Assembly (NCBI GenBank): GCA_944330115.1
Contig: CALVIN010000003.1
Coordinates: 1 to 64,000, forward strand
Direction: 5' to 3'
Origin: an uncultured Clostridia bacterium
GTDB lineage: Bacteria; Bacillota; Clostridia; Christensenellales; Borkfalkiaceae
DNA length: 64,000 nucleotides
Made by a program: the position numbers and the translations under genes. Of the stretch, positions 52,599 through 60,418 are shown one piece after another; the stretch's first letter is position 1; each line of letters starts with the position of its first letter. The notes beneath the pieces were generated by a model. It saw only the letters and a list, made by a program, of their open reading frames with translations, searched no databases and had not been told where the DNA came from.

Positions 52599-52645
52599 TT
52601 GACAAGGCGGTAAATGCGTGCTATATTATATTTAGAAAAACTAAA
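52599..52645 (+). promoter_or_regulatory. Promoter and possible operator of the padR gene
   Basis: TTGACA (52599-52604) and TATATT (52622-52627) have a 17-bp spacer. The inverted repeat TTTAG-AAAAA-CTAAA (52631-52645) lies at the expected transcription start and may be bound by the PadR protein. Confidence 0.75.
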
Positions 52646-52676
52646 CATTATGCACACTAAATTAAAGGAGTTCATG

Positions 52677-53006
52677 ATGCAGTCGGGAGAATACATAAAG
52701 GGCTTTACCGAAATAATCGCCTGCTCGCTTTTGAGCGAGGGCGACGACTATATATACAACATGGTGAACAGAATAAACGCCCGCGGCGGCGTGCGCATAA
52801 CCAACCCCTCCATGCTGATGACGATGAAAAAGCTCACCGAGGAGGGCAAGGTGCGCAGCTACCCGGCGGCGGGCGCGAAGGGCGGCGACAGAAAGTATTA
52901 TTCGCTCACCGAGCTGGGGAGGGAATTTTATTTGCGGAACGCCGGACAGTACCTTACCGCGGTGGATGCGCTGCGGCAGCTCATCGAAGGAGGACTAAAA
53001 AAATGA
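52677..53006 (+). CDS. PadR-family transcriptional regulator
   Basis: The 109-residue winged-helix protein reads MQSGEYIKGFTEIIACSLLS, then YIYNMVNRINARGG, ITNPSMLMTMKKLTEEGKV and GGDRKYYSLTELGREF, the PadR pattern. AAAGGAG lies 6 bases before the ATG at 52677. The stop overlaps the next start as ATGA. PadR proteins of this kind usually repress their own operon with a small membrane protein. Confidence 0.9.
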   Translation: MQSGEYIKGFTEIIACSLLSEGDDYIYNMVNRINARGGVRITNPSMLMTMKKLTEEGKVRSYPAAGAKGGDRKYYSLTELGREFYLRNAGQYLTAVDALRQLIEGGLKK

Positions 53007-54325
53007 AGGAGCGCGAGATAAACCGCGAGATAAAAGGGCGCGTTGCCGCCGTGATGAGGGCATACGGCGTGCGCGGGAAGGAACTTAAAAAGCAACTTAC
53101 GGCTCTATGCAACGACGAATACAGGGAACGCATGATAGGCGGGGCGGAGAGTGCCGAAATTGCCCTGCAGGGCGCGCTTGATGTTGTGAAAGACGAGGTG
53201 CGCGGGCACATACCCAAGAGAAACCCCTTTGCCTTTGCTTTGGGCACGGGCGCGCTGTTTTTTGCGCTCGCCCTTTTAGAGATGCTCACCTCAACGCTCT
53301 TTCCGAAGAGTTTTGCGTTTTCCGCGTTTGAATTTTACAGCGTAGCCGCCTGCGTTGCGGCGGCGGCAATACTTGTATACGCCGCGGCCACCTATAAACT
53401 GCGCGGCCCGCTCGACTTTATAATACCCCTGCTGATATTTGCGGGCAGGCTGGCAACGGCCGTGCAGCTGTACGGCTTCGACCACTACGTCGCGCCCGAC
53501 GGCTACTTTACCGCCGACTATCTGTACCCGGGCGCAATAGCGCTCACCGAGTACCGCAGCGACGACTTCGGACAGACCTACCGCATTGCGGATACCGCCA
53601 CGGCGGTAAGCCTCGACTTCTATATAGCGGCGGCCGCACTCATCGCGGGCGCGGTGCTTTATGCGCTGCGCGCCAACGGAAGGCTGCAAGCAAAGAGAAG
53701 GGGCACCATAGCGGGGCGCGTGAGGGGCGCGCTGGCAGGCTACGGCATTACAAGCGGAAAGTTGGAGCGCGAGATGATATCGGCCTGCAGCGACGAATAT
53801 TCGGCGAGGCTTGCCGAGGGCGCGAGCGCGGACGAGGCGCTGGAGCTTGCCACGGCGGAAGTTGACGGCATGGCGCAGCGCGCGGTGAAGGCAAAAAATA
53901 AATTTGCCTTTGCGCTTAAAGTGAGCGCCGTGTACGCCGCGGCGGCGGTGTTTGAGGTATTTGTACACTGGTTTTGCGTGGGGCAGCTGTATATCTACGG
54001 CATGGAGAGCGCGCTGGGCGTGCTGCTAGCCGCGGGGCTGCTTATTTACTGCGCGATAACTCACCAAAGTCACGCGCTGCACGACTATATTTTTATAACA
54101 GTTCTCGGGCTGTGCTGGCTGCTGCCGTGCGCGCAGATATTCCCCTACGCCTTTATCCCCGACTATGTGCCGAACTGCTCGGCATGGTACAGCTCGCCCT
54201 TCGTTATAGAAGTGAGCTGGGACACCAACGGAACAGACGTGATAACTCTGAATATGCTGATATCCTTTATGGCGTTGATAGCCTCCGCCGCAATGGCGGT
54301 AATTTCAAAGAAAGCCGCAAAATAA
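53003..54325 (+). CDS. PadR-associated membrane protein with two tandem repeats of one module
   Basis: The 440-residue protein consists of two homologous halves (about 1-222 and 225-440). Each begins with a soluble helical segment, IKGRVAAVMRAYGVRGKELKK and GRVRGALAGYGITSGKLERE, followed by CNDEYRERM or CSDEYSARL, then four or so membrane helices (FAFALGTGALFFALALLEML, FAFALKVSAVYAAAAVFEVF). The soluble part resembles the prefix domain found with PadR and permease genes. Function is unknown. It is coupled to the PadR gene by overlap. Confidence 0.8.
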   Translation: MKEREINREIKGRVAAVMRAYGVRGKELKKQLTALCNDEYRERMIGGAESAEIALQGALDVVKDEVRGHIPKRNPFAFALGTGALFFALALLEMLTSTLFPKSFAFSAFEFYSVAACVAAAAILVYAAATYKLRGPLDFIIPLLIFAGRLATAVQLYGFDHYVAPDGYFTADYLYPGAIALTEYRSDDFGQTYRIADTATAVSLDFYIAAAALIAGAVLYALRANGRLQAKRRGTIAGRVRGALAGYGITSGKLEREMISACSDEYSARLAEGASADEALELATAEVDGMAQRAVKAKNKFAFALKVSAVYAAAAVFEVFVHWFCVGQLYIYGMESALGVLLAAGLLIYCAITHQSHALHDYIFITVLGLCWLLPCAQIFPYAFIPDYVPNCSAWYSSPFVIEVSWDTNGTDVITLNMLISFMALIASAAMAVISKKAAK

Positions 54326-54689
54326 ATAATAAAAAATTATTTCTAAAATAAATTATTTAATTTACGCGTGCGGGCGGGGCAAATTGCCCCGCCCGCACGC
54401 GTAAAACAACGCACCATGCGTTAAATAAAGGGTGAAATAACGGCGCTGGGCAAACTTTGTTTGCCCCGCGCCGTTAAATTCAAAAATAAATTAAAATAAA
54501 AATAATTAAATTAAATAATTACCCGCCCCTCGAAGGGCCGAGCTATTCTCTATATTTACCTCCCCTCGAAGAGGAGGTGTCACAAAGTGACGGAGGTGTT
54601 CCATTTTCAAGCCTGTGAAACCCCTCCGTCTTTGCCTCGCTCCGTTCGGCAAATCCACCTCCCCTCAAAGGGGAGGTACCAAATGCGGT
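54326..54689. repeat. Terminator-like hairpins and module B repeats
   Basis: A G/C hairpin (about 54365-54403, GCGTGCGGGCGGGGC with its complement) may end transcription of the membrane-protein gene. A second one with GGCGCGGGGCAAA lies at about 54442-54474. Module B follows: a palindrome at 54556-54580, AAACCCCTCCGTC (54617-54629), a TTTGCC...GGCAAA hairpin and a CCTCCCC palindrome with GGTACC (54658-54680). No gene is seen. Confidence 0.7.
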
Positions 54690-54722
54690 AAAAATTCCGC
54701 TCTGGCCGAGAGCGGAATTTTT
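54690..54722 (-). terminator. ATP-grasp gene terminator, hairpin 1 type
   Basis: A perfect 14-bp stem AAAAATTCCGCTCT/AGAGCGGAATTTTT with loop GGCCG has exactly the geometry of hairpin 1 in module A, but hairpins 2-5 are missing. It lies 10 bases after the stop codon. Confidence 0.85.
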
Positions 54723-54732
54723 GTAAACTGTT

Positions 54733-55926
54733 TTATATCTCCTTGGTTAAAAGCACATCTTTATAGAAGGCGTCCATCTCTTCCTTGGTTTTGAAGTTTG
54801 CAAGATACATGGTGTTGCCCATGGCGGCGGCGAGGGCGTCGGGTATCCTGCCCACCTCCTTTATGTTGGCGGCATACTTTGCCTCTATCTGCTCGCCGCT
54901 GTACATAAAGGGCTTGCCGTCGCGCCTGCCGGCGTATGCGCAATAGAATTTTTCGCCCGTGGGAACGAGGGTGCTGTCGTAGACGATCATGTCCGCCCAG
55001 ATCTTATAAACGTCGGTGGAGTTGGCGTAGTCCATCATGTCGGGCGAGAACCCGCCGCAGGGGCGCATGTTCACCTCGAGGGCTATAACGTCGCCCTTTT
55101 TGCCGAGGTACTGGTCCTTGGTGAGGCGGAAGAATTCGAAGTGCACGAACCTGCTCTTTACGCCGAAGGCCTTTACCGTGCGGCGGCCTGCGTCCCTTAC
55201 GTCGGGCGAAAGCTCGTTTACTATATAATAGATGCTGTTGCCGTTGGTGTTTACTATGTCCATTATCGACATGGGCGTTACGTTGCCCGTTTCAAATATG
55301 GGCTCGCCCTTGGAATTTATTATCGCGTCGTAGGAGTTGACCTCGGCCTCGACGAATTCCTCCATTATATACTCGACGGGCGGCTTTTCGTTGAGGAAGT
55401 TTTTGAGGTCGTCGTCGCAGGCGAGCTTCCACGTATCGTTTGCGCCCACGCCGTTATCGGGCTTTACTATTACGGGATAGCCGACCTTATCGATAAACTT
55501 TTTGCACTCGTCATAGCCCGTCACCATGCAGTAACGCGCGGTGACCACCCCCGCCTTTTTGTAATACTCCTTCATGCCCGACTTGAACTTTATGCGGGGC
55601 ATGTCGTCGTTTTTAAAGCCCGAGCACACGTTGAAATCGGTGCGCAGCTGCGCGTCGAGCTCCAGCCAATACTCGTTGTTGCTCTCGATGAAGTCGATCT
55701 TGCCGTATTTGAAGGCAAAGAGCGCCACGGCGCGGTAAACTTCGTCGTAGTTTTTGAGCGAATGTACCCAATAATACTCGGCAAGGCTGTCTTTGAGTTC
55801 GGGCGCGAGGTAGTCGTAGGGGCAGTCGCCTATGCCCAGCACGTCGAAGCCGTTGTTTTTGAGCTCACGGCAGAACTTCCAATAGTTTGTGGGGAAGTTG
55901 GGCGAGATGAATACAAAGTTTTTCAT
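54733..55926 (-). CDS. ATP-grasp ligase-like protein
   Basis: The 397-residue protein begins KNFVFISPNFPTNYWKFCRE and carries an ATP-grasp fold: GYPVIVKPDNGVGAND (ATP-binding strand and loop), YIMEEFVEAEVNSYDA, and IALEVNMRPCGGFSPDMM with the metal-binding Glu/Asn. Such enzymes join a carboxylate to an amine or thiol through an acyl phosphate. No partner carrier protein is seen, and the substrate is unknown. It is last in a minus-strand group with two esterase-like genes and a lipase-like gene. SD AGGGAGA. Confidence 0.85.
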   Translation of the reverse strand: MKNFVFISPNFPTNYWKFCRELKNNGFDVLGIGDCPYDYLAPELKDSLAEYYWVHSLKNYDEVYRAVALFAFKYGKIDFIESNNEYWLELDAQLRTDFNVCSGFKNDDMPRIKFKSGMKEYYKKAGVVTARYCMVTGYDECKKFIDKVGYPVIVKPDNGVGANDTWKLACDDDLKNFLNEKPPVEYIMEEFVEAEVNSYDAIINSKGEPIFETGNVTPMSIMDIVNTNGNSIYYIVNELSPDVRDAGRRTVKAFGVKSRFVHFEFFRLTKDQYLGKKGDVIALEVNMRPCGGFSPDMMDYANSTDVYKIWADMIVYDSTLVPTGEKFYCAYAGRRDGKPFMYSGEQIEAKYAANIKEVGRIPDALAAAMGNTMYLANFKTKEEMDAFYKDVLLTKEI

Positions 55927-56064
55927 AGTGTTTATTTCTCCCTTTAACGCTTTAATTCGTTAAATTATTTATTGAAAAACAAAACATACAGCCGGCACCG
56001 CAAATTTATATGCACGGCAGCGCCTGCGCGGCGCCCGCTGTACGCCATTTACCAAGTTAAAAAT

Positions 56065-56817
56065 TTAATATTCGAGCAGTTTGGGCAAAAAGTATGCCGC
56101 CTGCACGAACCACCAGTCCCAATCGTGGCGGCAGTCGCTGCCCCAGAAGTCCACCCAGGCGTTTATGCCCTTGCTCTTTAAAATTTCGGCAAATTTTGAG
56201 GTACTGTCGAGCGTTTCGTTCTCCCACGCGCCGCGGCCGACGCACAGCACTATCCTGCCCGAGTTGTACTTTTGGATATAGGGGTGGTCGACGGGCATGC
56301 CCGCTACGAACTGCTGGGGGGAGTTCATGTAGGTGAGGTCGTCGCTGTAGCCGCCCATGCAGTATTCGGTGGAATACACGCCGCTGAGAGCAAGGAGGCT
56401 GTCGAACACGTCGGGATAGCGGAAAAAGAGCGTTGCCGCGTGCAGCGCGCCCAAGCTGAGCCCCGCGACGAGGAAGCGTATCTCCCAGCCGTTGGCGCAG
56501 GTGTTTATGTGGGAGAAGTGCGGAATTGCCTCCTCCATTATATAGTTTATCCACGCCTCGTGGCGGCACATGCGCGCACGCGGATCGCCGTGGCCGACTA
56601 TCGTTTCGCTGTCGATACTGTCGATGGTGAACACCTGTATGCGGCCGTCCTCGATATAGGGGGCGTATACGTCGAGCATGTGCATGTCTTCGAACTCATA
56701 GAATCTGCCGCTCTGGCAGGGTATGACGAGCACAGGCTTGCCGCGCGTGCCGTAAATTTTGTACTCCATATCGCGTCCCAAGTGCCGCGAATAAAATTTT
56801 CCGTAATTTATTTGCAT
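56065..56817 (-). CDS. Esterase-like alpha/beta hydrolase
   Basis: The 250-residue protein reads MQINYGKFYSRHLGRDMEYK, then KPVLVIPCQSGRFYEFEDM, the nucleophile elbow LVAGLSLGALHAA (Ser in GLSLG), and the late histidine in CRHDWDWW. It belongs to the esterase D/putative esterase group. No signal peptide. SD GGAG. It lies 138 bases before the ATP-grasp gene, and its upstream spacer holds two module A repeats. Substrate unknown. Confidence 0.85.
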   Translation of the reverse strand: MQINYGKFYSRHLGRDMEYKIYGTRGKPVLVIPCQSGRFYEFEDMHMLDVYAPYIEDGRIQVFTIDSIDSETIVGHGDPRARMCRHEAWINYIMEEAIPHFSHINTCANGWEIRFLVAGLSLGALHAATLFFRYPDVFDSLLALSGVYSTEYCMGGYSDDLTYMNSPQQFVAGMPVDHPYIQKYNSGRIVLCVGRGAWENETLDSTSKFAEILKSKGINAWVDFWGSDCRHDWDWWFVQAAYFLPKLLEY

Positions 56818-56825
56818 AGTAAACT

Positions 56826-57118
56826 CCTCACGAAAATCTCGCGCGGGCCGCGCACGATATTTTCCGTGAATTTAAGAGGCTCTGCCTCTCTTCGCGCGAC
56901 CTTAAGGGCCCACGGAGCGTATAGTCGCGCGAATTCACTCCGCTCAGGCGCAGGTATGCGCAAATTGAGTCCTGCTGCGGCGGGAAACCCGCCTTGCGAC
57001 ATAAGTTATTTGGGAATACCCCTCCCGATTTGCCTTGCTCCGCTTCGGCAAATCTACCGCCCCTTCGAGGGGAGGTGGCGCATACGAACATAGTGAGTAT
57101 GTGACGGAGGGGTTTCAT
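56826..57118 (+). repeat. Module A plus module B repeat
   Basis: Hairpin 1 (56832-56864) keeps 14 pairs with two mismatches and loop GGCCG. Hairpin 2 is AGAGGC-TCT-GCCTCT (56875-56889). Hairpin 3 is TTCGCGCGAC (56891-56900) with GTCGCGCGAA (56924-56933), 23-nt loop. Hairpin 5 is GGCGGG-AAA-CCCGCC. Module B runs 57017-57118 with an ACCCCTCC...GGAGGGGT closing pair. Together it closely matches the layout at 91-552. It starts 9 bases before the esterase gene start. Confidence 0.85.
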
Positions 57119-57124
57119 TATTGT

Positions 57125-57566
57125 TCGCTTATATGAGCCTGTAAAACCCCACCCTACCCGTCTCGTGGTGCGTGCGGTGTATTACCGCATGGATCTGCCG
57201 TTTCCCGCAAGCGGGAACCCCTCGGCAGAGTGTCGTCGCATACGCTCCTCGCGCGGTCACTGCTCGGGCGTGCATATGCCCTCGCTCATCTCGCTCGGCA
57301 CGCACAGCGGGTGTCCGCTGTGCTATGAAATGCCTCGCTCGTCCCTCAAAGGAGAGGTACCACTGCGGCAAAAATTCTGAATAAATACTCTGCGCAAGCA
57401 GGGTTCCCCTGCGCCAGCGCGACTCAATTTGTCGCGCAAGCGAGCTCACTGGAGGTGAATGGCGGCATTTCTGATAATCGGGGGCCCTTATAAATGCCGC
57501 CAGAGGAACTTAGTTCCTCAAATTCAAGGAAAATATCGCGCACGGCCTGCGCGAGATTTTCGTGAA
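57125..57566 (-). repeat. Module B, C and A repeats in inverse orientation
   Basis: Module C (57256-57340) matches 1-90. Its inner stem CACAGCGG-GTGT-CCGCTGTG replaces CAAACAGC/GCTGTTTG of the first copy. Module A: hairpin 3 uses GGCGGCATTT (57461-57470) and AAATGCCGCC (57492-57501), hairpin 2 GAGGAAC-TTA-GTTCCTC (57503-57519), hairpin 1 57529-57561 with one mismatch and loop CGGCC. With 56826-57118 it forms an inverted pair that fills the 754-base spacer. Confidence 0.85.
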
Positions 57567-57571
57567 CCCTT

Positions 57572-58327
57572 TTACTCCCCTTCAAATCCCAAAGCGGGGA
57601 AAAATACGGGGAGCTGGCGCTGCCACGAGGCCTCGCAATGGGTGCCGTAGGGCACGATGCGAGAAGTTACGAACACGCCCTTTTCGATGAGGTCGGCGGC
57701 AACTTCGGCGAAGATGCGGCGCTGGCCGGCGTGGTTTTTGAACTCCTTGCTGCCGTAGTCCATATAAAGCTGCGTGGCCCTGCCGAACTTTGCCTTTGTT
57801 AAAAATTCGGGCGTGCCGCCTCCTATCCACAGGCTGGGCGAGAGAGCCGCCCCGCGCGAAAAATAGCGGTTGTATACGGCCAGCGCATACATGGTCATCA
57901 GCCCGCCCATCGAGCTGCCGCCTATCGCGGTATTTGCTCTATCTGGCAGGGTGCGGAAGTTTTCATCGATATACGGCTTGAACTCGCCCACGAGCCAGTC
58001 CATATACTTTTTGCCCCTGCCGCGTATCACAGCGCCGCCGAAGTTGAAGTTTATGGGGGAATACTCCGAGAGCCTGCCGTTGCCCTCGTGATCGCACTCC
58101 ACGGCGGCTATTATCAGCTTTGTGTTTGTGTAGTCGAGATATTCGCCTATGCCCCAGCTCTTGCCGTAGGTGGCGTCTTCATCGAAGAAGAGGTTGTGCC
58201 CGTCGAACATATACATGACGGGATAGCGGCGGTCCTCCTCGTTATAGCCGTTGGGCAGATACACATACGCCCTGCGCGTGCGCTCGCCCGTGAGCTTGGG
58301 GATGGTTATGTCCCATTTTATTACCAT
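57572..58327 (-). CDS. Putative esterase (esterase D/Fes-like alpha/beta hydrolase)
   Basis: The 251-residue protein has RRAYVYLPNGYNEEDRRYPVMYM, FDGHNLFFDE, the nucleophile elbow AIGGSSMGGLMTM and the catalytic histidine in YGTHCEASWQRQLP. The C-terminal HxxxxW pattern is typical of the esterase family that includes enterochelin esterases and acetyl-xylan esterases. No signal peptide, so it acts inside the cell. It lies 37 bases after the lipase-like gene. Substrate unknown. Confidence 0.87.
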   Translation of the reverse strand: MVIKWDITIPKLTGERTRRAYVYLPNGYNEEDRRYPVMYMFDGHNLFFDEDATYGKSWGIGEYLDYTNTKLIIAAVECDHEGNGRLSEYSPINFNFGGAVIRGRGKKYMDWLVGEFKPYIDENFRTLPDRANTAIGGSSMGGLMTMYALAVYNRYFSRGAALSPSLWIGGGTPEFLTKAKFGRATQLYMDYGSKEFKNHAGQRRIFAEVAADLIEKGVFVTSRIVPYGTHCEASWQRQLPVFFPALGFEGE

Positions 58328-58364
58328 ACGATGCCTCGAAATTCAGGTTGGAATGTCTGTAATT

Positions 58365-59285
58365 TTATTTGAGCCCGGCGTGGTCGAATATAAAGGTGAG
58401 CACGTCGGAGCAGGCGGCGTTGCGGCAGATATCGTTGAGTATCTCGTGGCGCGCGCCCGTGTATAATTTGAGCGTCACGTCCTTTACGCCCGCTTCGATA
58501 TACTTATCGTACGTCTTTTGCACGCCCTTGCCGTAGCCGCCGACGGGGTCGTCCTCGCCCGAAACTATGAGTATGGGCAGGTTGCGGTTTACCGAATAGA
58601 AGGCGCCCTTTGAGCACGCCTTTTTTATTATGTTGAACAGCCCCATATAGCCGCCGCAGGTGAAGCCGAAGCCGCAGTTTTTATCGGCGACGTAGTTTTT
58701 TACGTTCTTTTTATCCACGGAGAGCCACTCATAGCCCGTGCGCGCCGGCCTGAACTTGCGGTTGTACGAGCCGAAGGCAAGCAGTTTTATCAGCTTGCTC
58801 TTGTGGTCCCAGCCCTTTATGCGCGCCACGATGCGCGTTATGAGGCGGGCGAAGAAGAGCGTTGCGCTCCCCTGATAGCCGGTGCCCATTATTATCGCGC
58901 CGGCAAACTGGCTGCCCCTGCGCGCGATGTATTCGCGGCAGAAGAAGGAGCCCATGCTGTGCCCCATAACGAAGCAGGGCACGCCGGGAGCTATGGCACG
59001 GGCGCGGGAGGTGAGTTCGGCGATGTCCTTTAACACTATCTCGTCGCCGTCCTTGGGGAAGTGGCCGAAGTCGCCCTTGGCTGTGCCGCCGTGGCCGAGG
59101 TGGTCCTCCGCGCATACGAGTATCCCGCGCATTGAAGCCTGCTCGGCAAACGCCGAATAGCGCGCGGCATACTCCTCCATGCCGTGTATTATCTGCAAAA
59201 TGGCAACTATTTCGCCGTGAGGGCGCCATAGCACGGCGTGGACGGTATGCTCGCCGTCGGCCGAAGGATAATAAATTTCTTCCAT
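58365..59285 (-). CDS. Alpha/beta hydrolase, monoacylglycerol lipase-like
   Basis: The 306-residue protein has LQIIHGMEEYAARYS (oxyanion HGxxE), EDHLGHGGT, nucleophile elbow FVMGHSMGSFFCRE, the acid in VSGEDDPVGGYG and the histidine in GARHEILND. This is the serine aminopeptidase S33/monoglyceride lipase pattern. It is first in the group that leads to two esterases and the ATP-grasp protein. SD AAGGGG. Confidence 0.88.
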   Translation of the reverse strand: MEEIYYPSADGEHTVHAVLWRPHGEIVAILQIIHGMEEYAARYSAFAEQASMRGILVCAEDHLGHGGTAKGDFGHFPKDGDEIVLKDIAELTSRARAIAPGVPCFVMGHSMGSFFCREYIARRGSQFAGAIIMGTGYQGSATLFFARLITRIVARIKGWDHKSKLIKLLAFGSYNRKFRPARTGYEWLSVDKKNVKNYVADKNCGFGFTCGGYMGLFNIIKKACSKGAFYSVNRNLPILIVSGEDDPVGGYGKGVQKTYDKYIEAGVKDVTLKLYTGARHEILNDICRNAACSDVLTFIFDHAGLK

Positions 59286-59407
59286 GTAAATGCCCCTTAA
59301 ACAGTTAAAAACTTACTTTTTGCAATTATAATTTTTAAAAATTATATCACCGATGTGAAATATTTGCAACAAATTGAGCCTTTTACAGCCGTTTTAGTAT
59401 AAAAAGG

Positions 59408-60418
59408 TCAGATATATTTTTTAAATTGCTCTATATTTTTCGGCGAAATTTCCCGCTCGCCGCGCTCTATCTCGCCGACTATCTGCTGCACGAGGCAGTT
59501 TAGCGTGGCGGGAGCGCACACGCGCGCGCCGTAGCCGGATATCACGCCGTTTACGAGGTCGGCCTCGCACCGCCTGCCCGCCTTTAAGTCGTAATACATT
59601 CCCGAGACGAGCGAGCGGTGCTTTTTCATGGCGACGGGTATGAGCGCGTTTGCGACGGCGCGCTTTAAGCAATTTTTGTATGAAAAGAGGACGGAAATAT
59701 CATACCCCTGCACCTTGCCGGGGCGTATGCCGCACGCCTTTGCCACCGAAAAGCACTCGTTGAGTATGGCGTGCGCCACCCTGCGGGCGTACTTGTCGTC
59801 GCATATCTGCCCGTATGTGAGGCCGCTTATCGCCGAAAGACCCGAAAAGGCGCAGTTTATGGCGAGCTTTGACCAGCGCGCGCCTATGAAGTTGCTCTCA
59901 ATCGAAACTTTGCCCATCAGCGAGAGCACGGCCTTTACCGCCTCCAGCTTTTGCGAGTTGTTATAAAGCGTGCCGAGGGCGAACTCCAGCCCGTCGGTGC
60001 GGGTGGTGAGCTTTGCCTCGCCCCGCCCCACAAAGGTGGCGCCCCACGACACGGCGCAGCCGCAGCAGCGCTCTTCGCCCACCACCGCCGCGACCGAGGG
60101 CTCGGGCAGGCCGTTCTGCGTGGTGCACACCACGCTGTCCTCCTTTATGTAGGGCAGCAGAAAGCGCAGAATTTCGGCGTTGTGCCGCTGCTTTGTCATT
60201 AAAAATATAATGTCGTACTGCCCCTGCATCTCCTCGGGGAGGAGGGCATGCACGGGCACCGTAAAATCTACCGTGCCCGTTATGTGCGCGCCGCCCGCCT
60301 TTAGTGCCGCAACGTGCTCGCGGTTGCGCGTGATGAGGTCGGCCTCGCCGCCGTTTTTTGCTATGAATGCGCCCAGAACGGTGCCCATTGCGCCCGCTCC
60401 GTAAATTGCCACTCTCAT
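59408..60418 (-). CDS. panE: Ketopantoate reductase-like protein
   Basis: The 336-residue NADP enzyme starts VAIYGAGAMGTVLGAFIAKNGG (Rossmann) and has TTQNGLPEP with LLTKQ-type region (IIFLMTKQRHN), NFIGARWSKLAINCAFSGLSA carrying the catalytic lysine, and a C-terminal helical domain. It reduces 2-dehydropantoate to pantoate for CoA synthesis, though many homologues act on other 2-keto acids. No panB or panC is nearby. Its start overlaps the GH3 stop by 4 bases, so it is co-translated with a glycosidase; this makes the pantothenate role less certain. Confidence 0.82.
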   Translation of the reverse strand: MRVAIYGAGAMGTVLGAFIAKNGGEADLITRNREHVAALKAGGAHITGTVDFTVPVHALLPEEMQGQYDIIFLMTKQRHNAEILRFLLPYIKEDSVVCTTQNGLPEPSVAAVVGEERCCGCAVSWGATFVGRGEAKLTTRTDGLEFALGTLYNNSQKLEAVKAVLSLMGKVSIESNFIGARWSKLAINCAFSGLSAISGLTYGQICDDKYARRVAHAILNECFSVAKACGIRPGKVQGYDISVLFSYKNCLKRAVANALIPVAMKKHRSLVSGMYYDLKAGRRCEADLVNGVISGYGARVCAPATLNCLVQQIVGEIERGEREISPKNIEQFKKYI

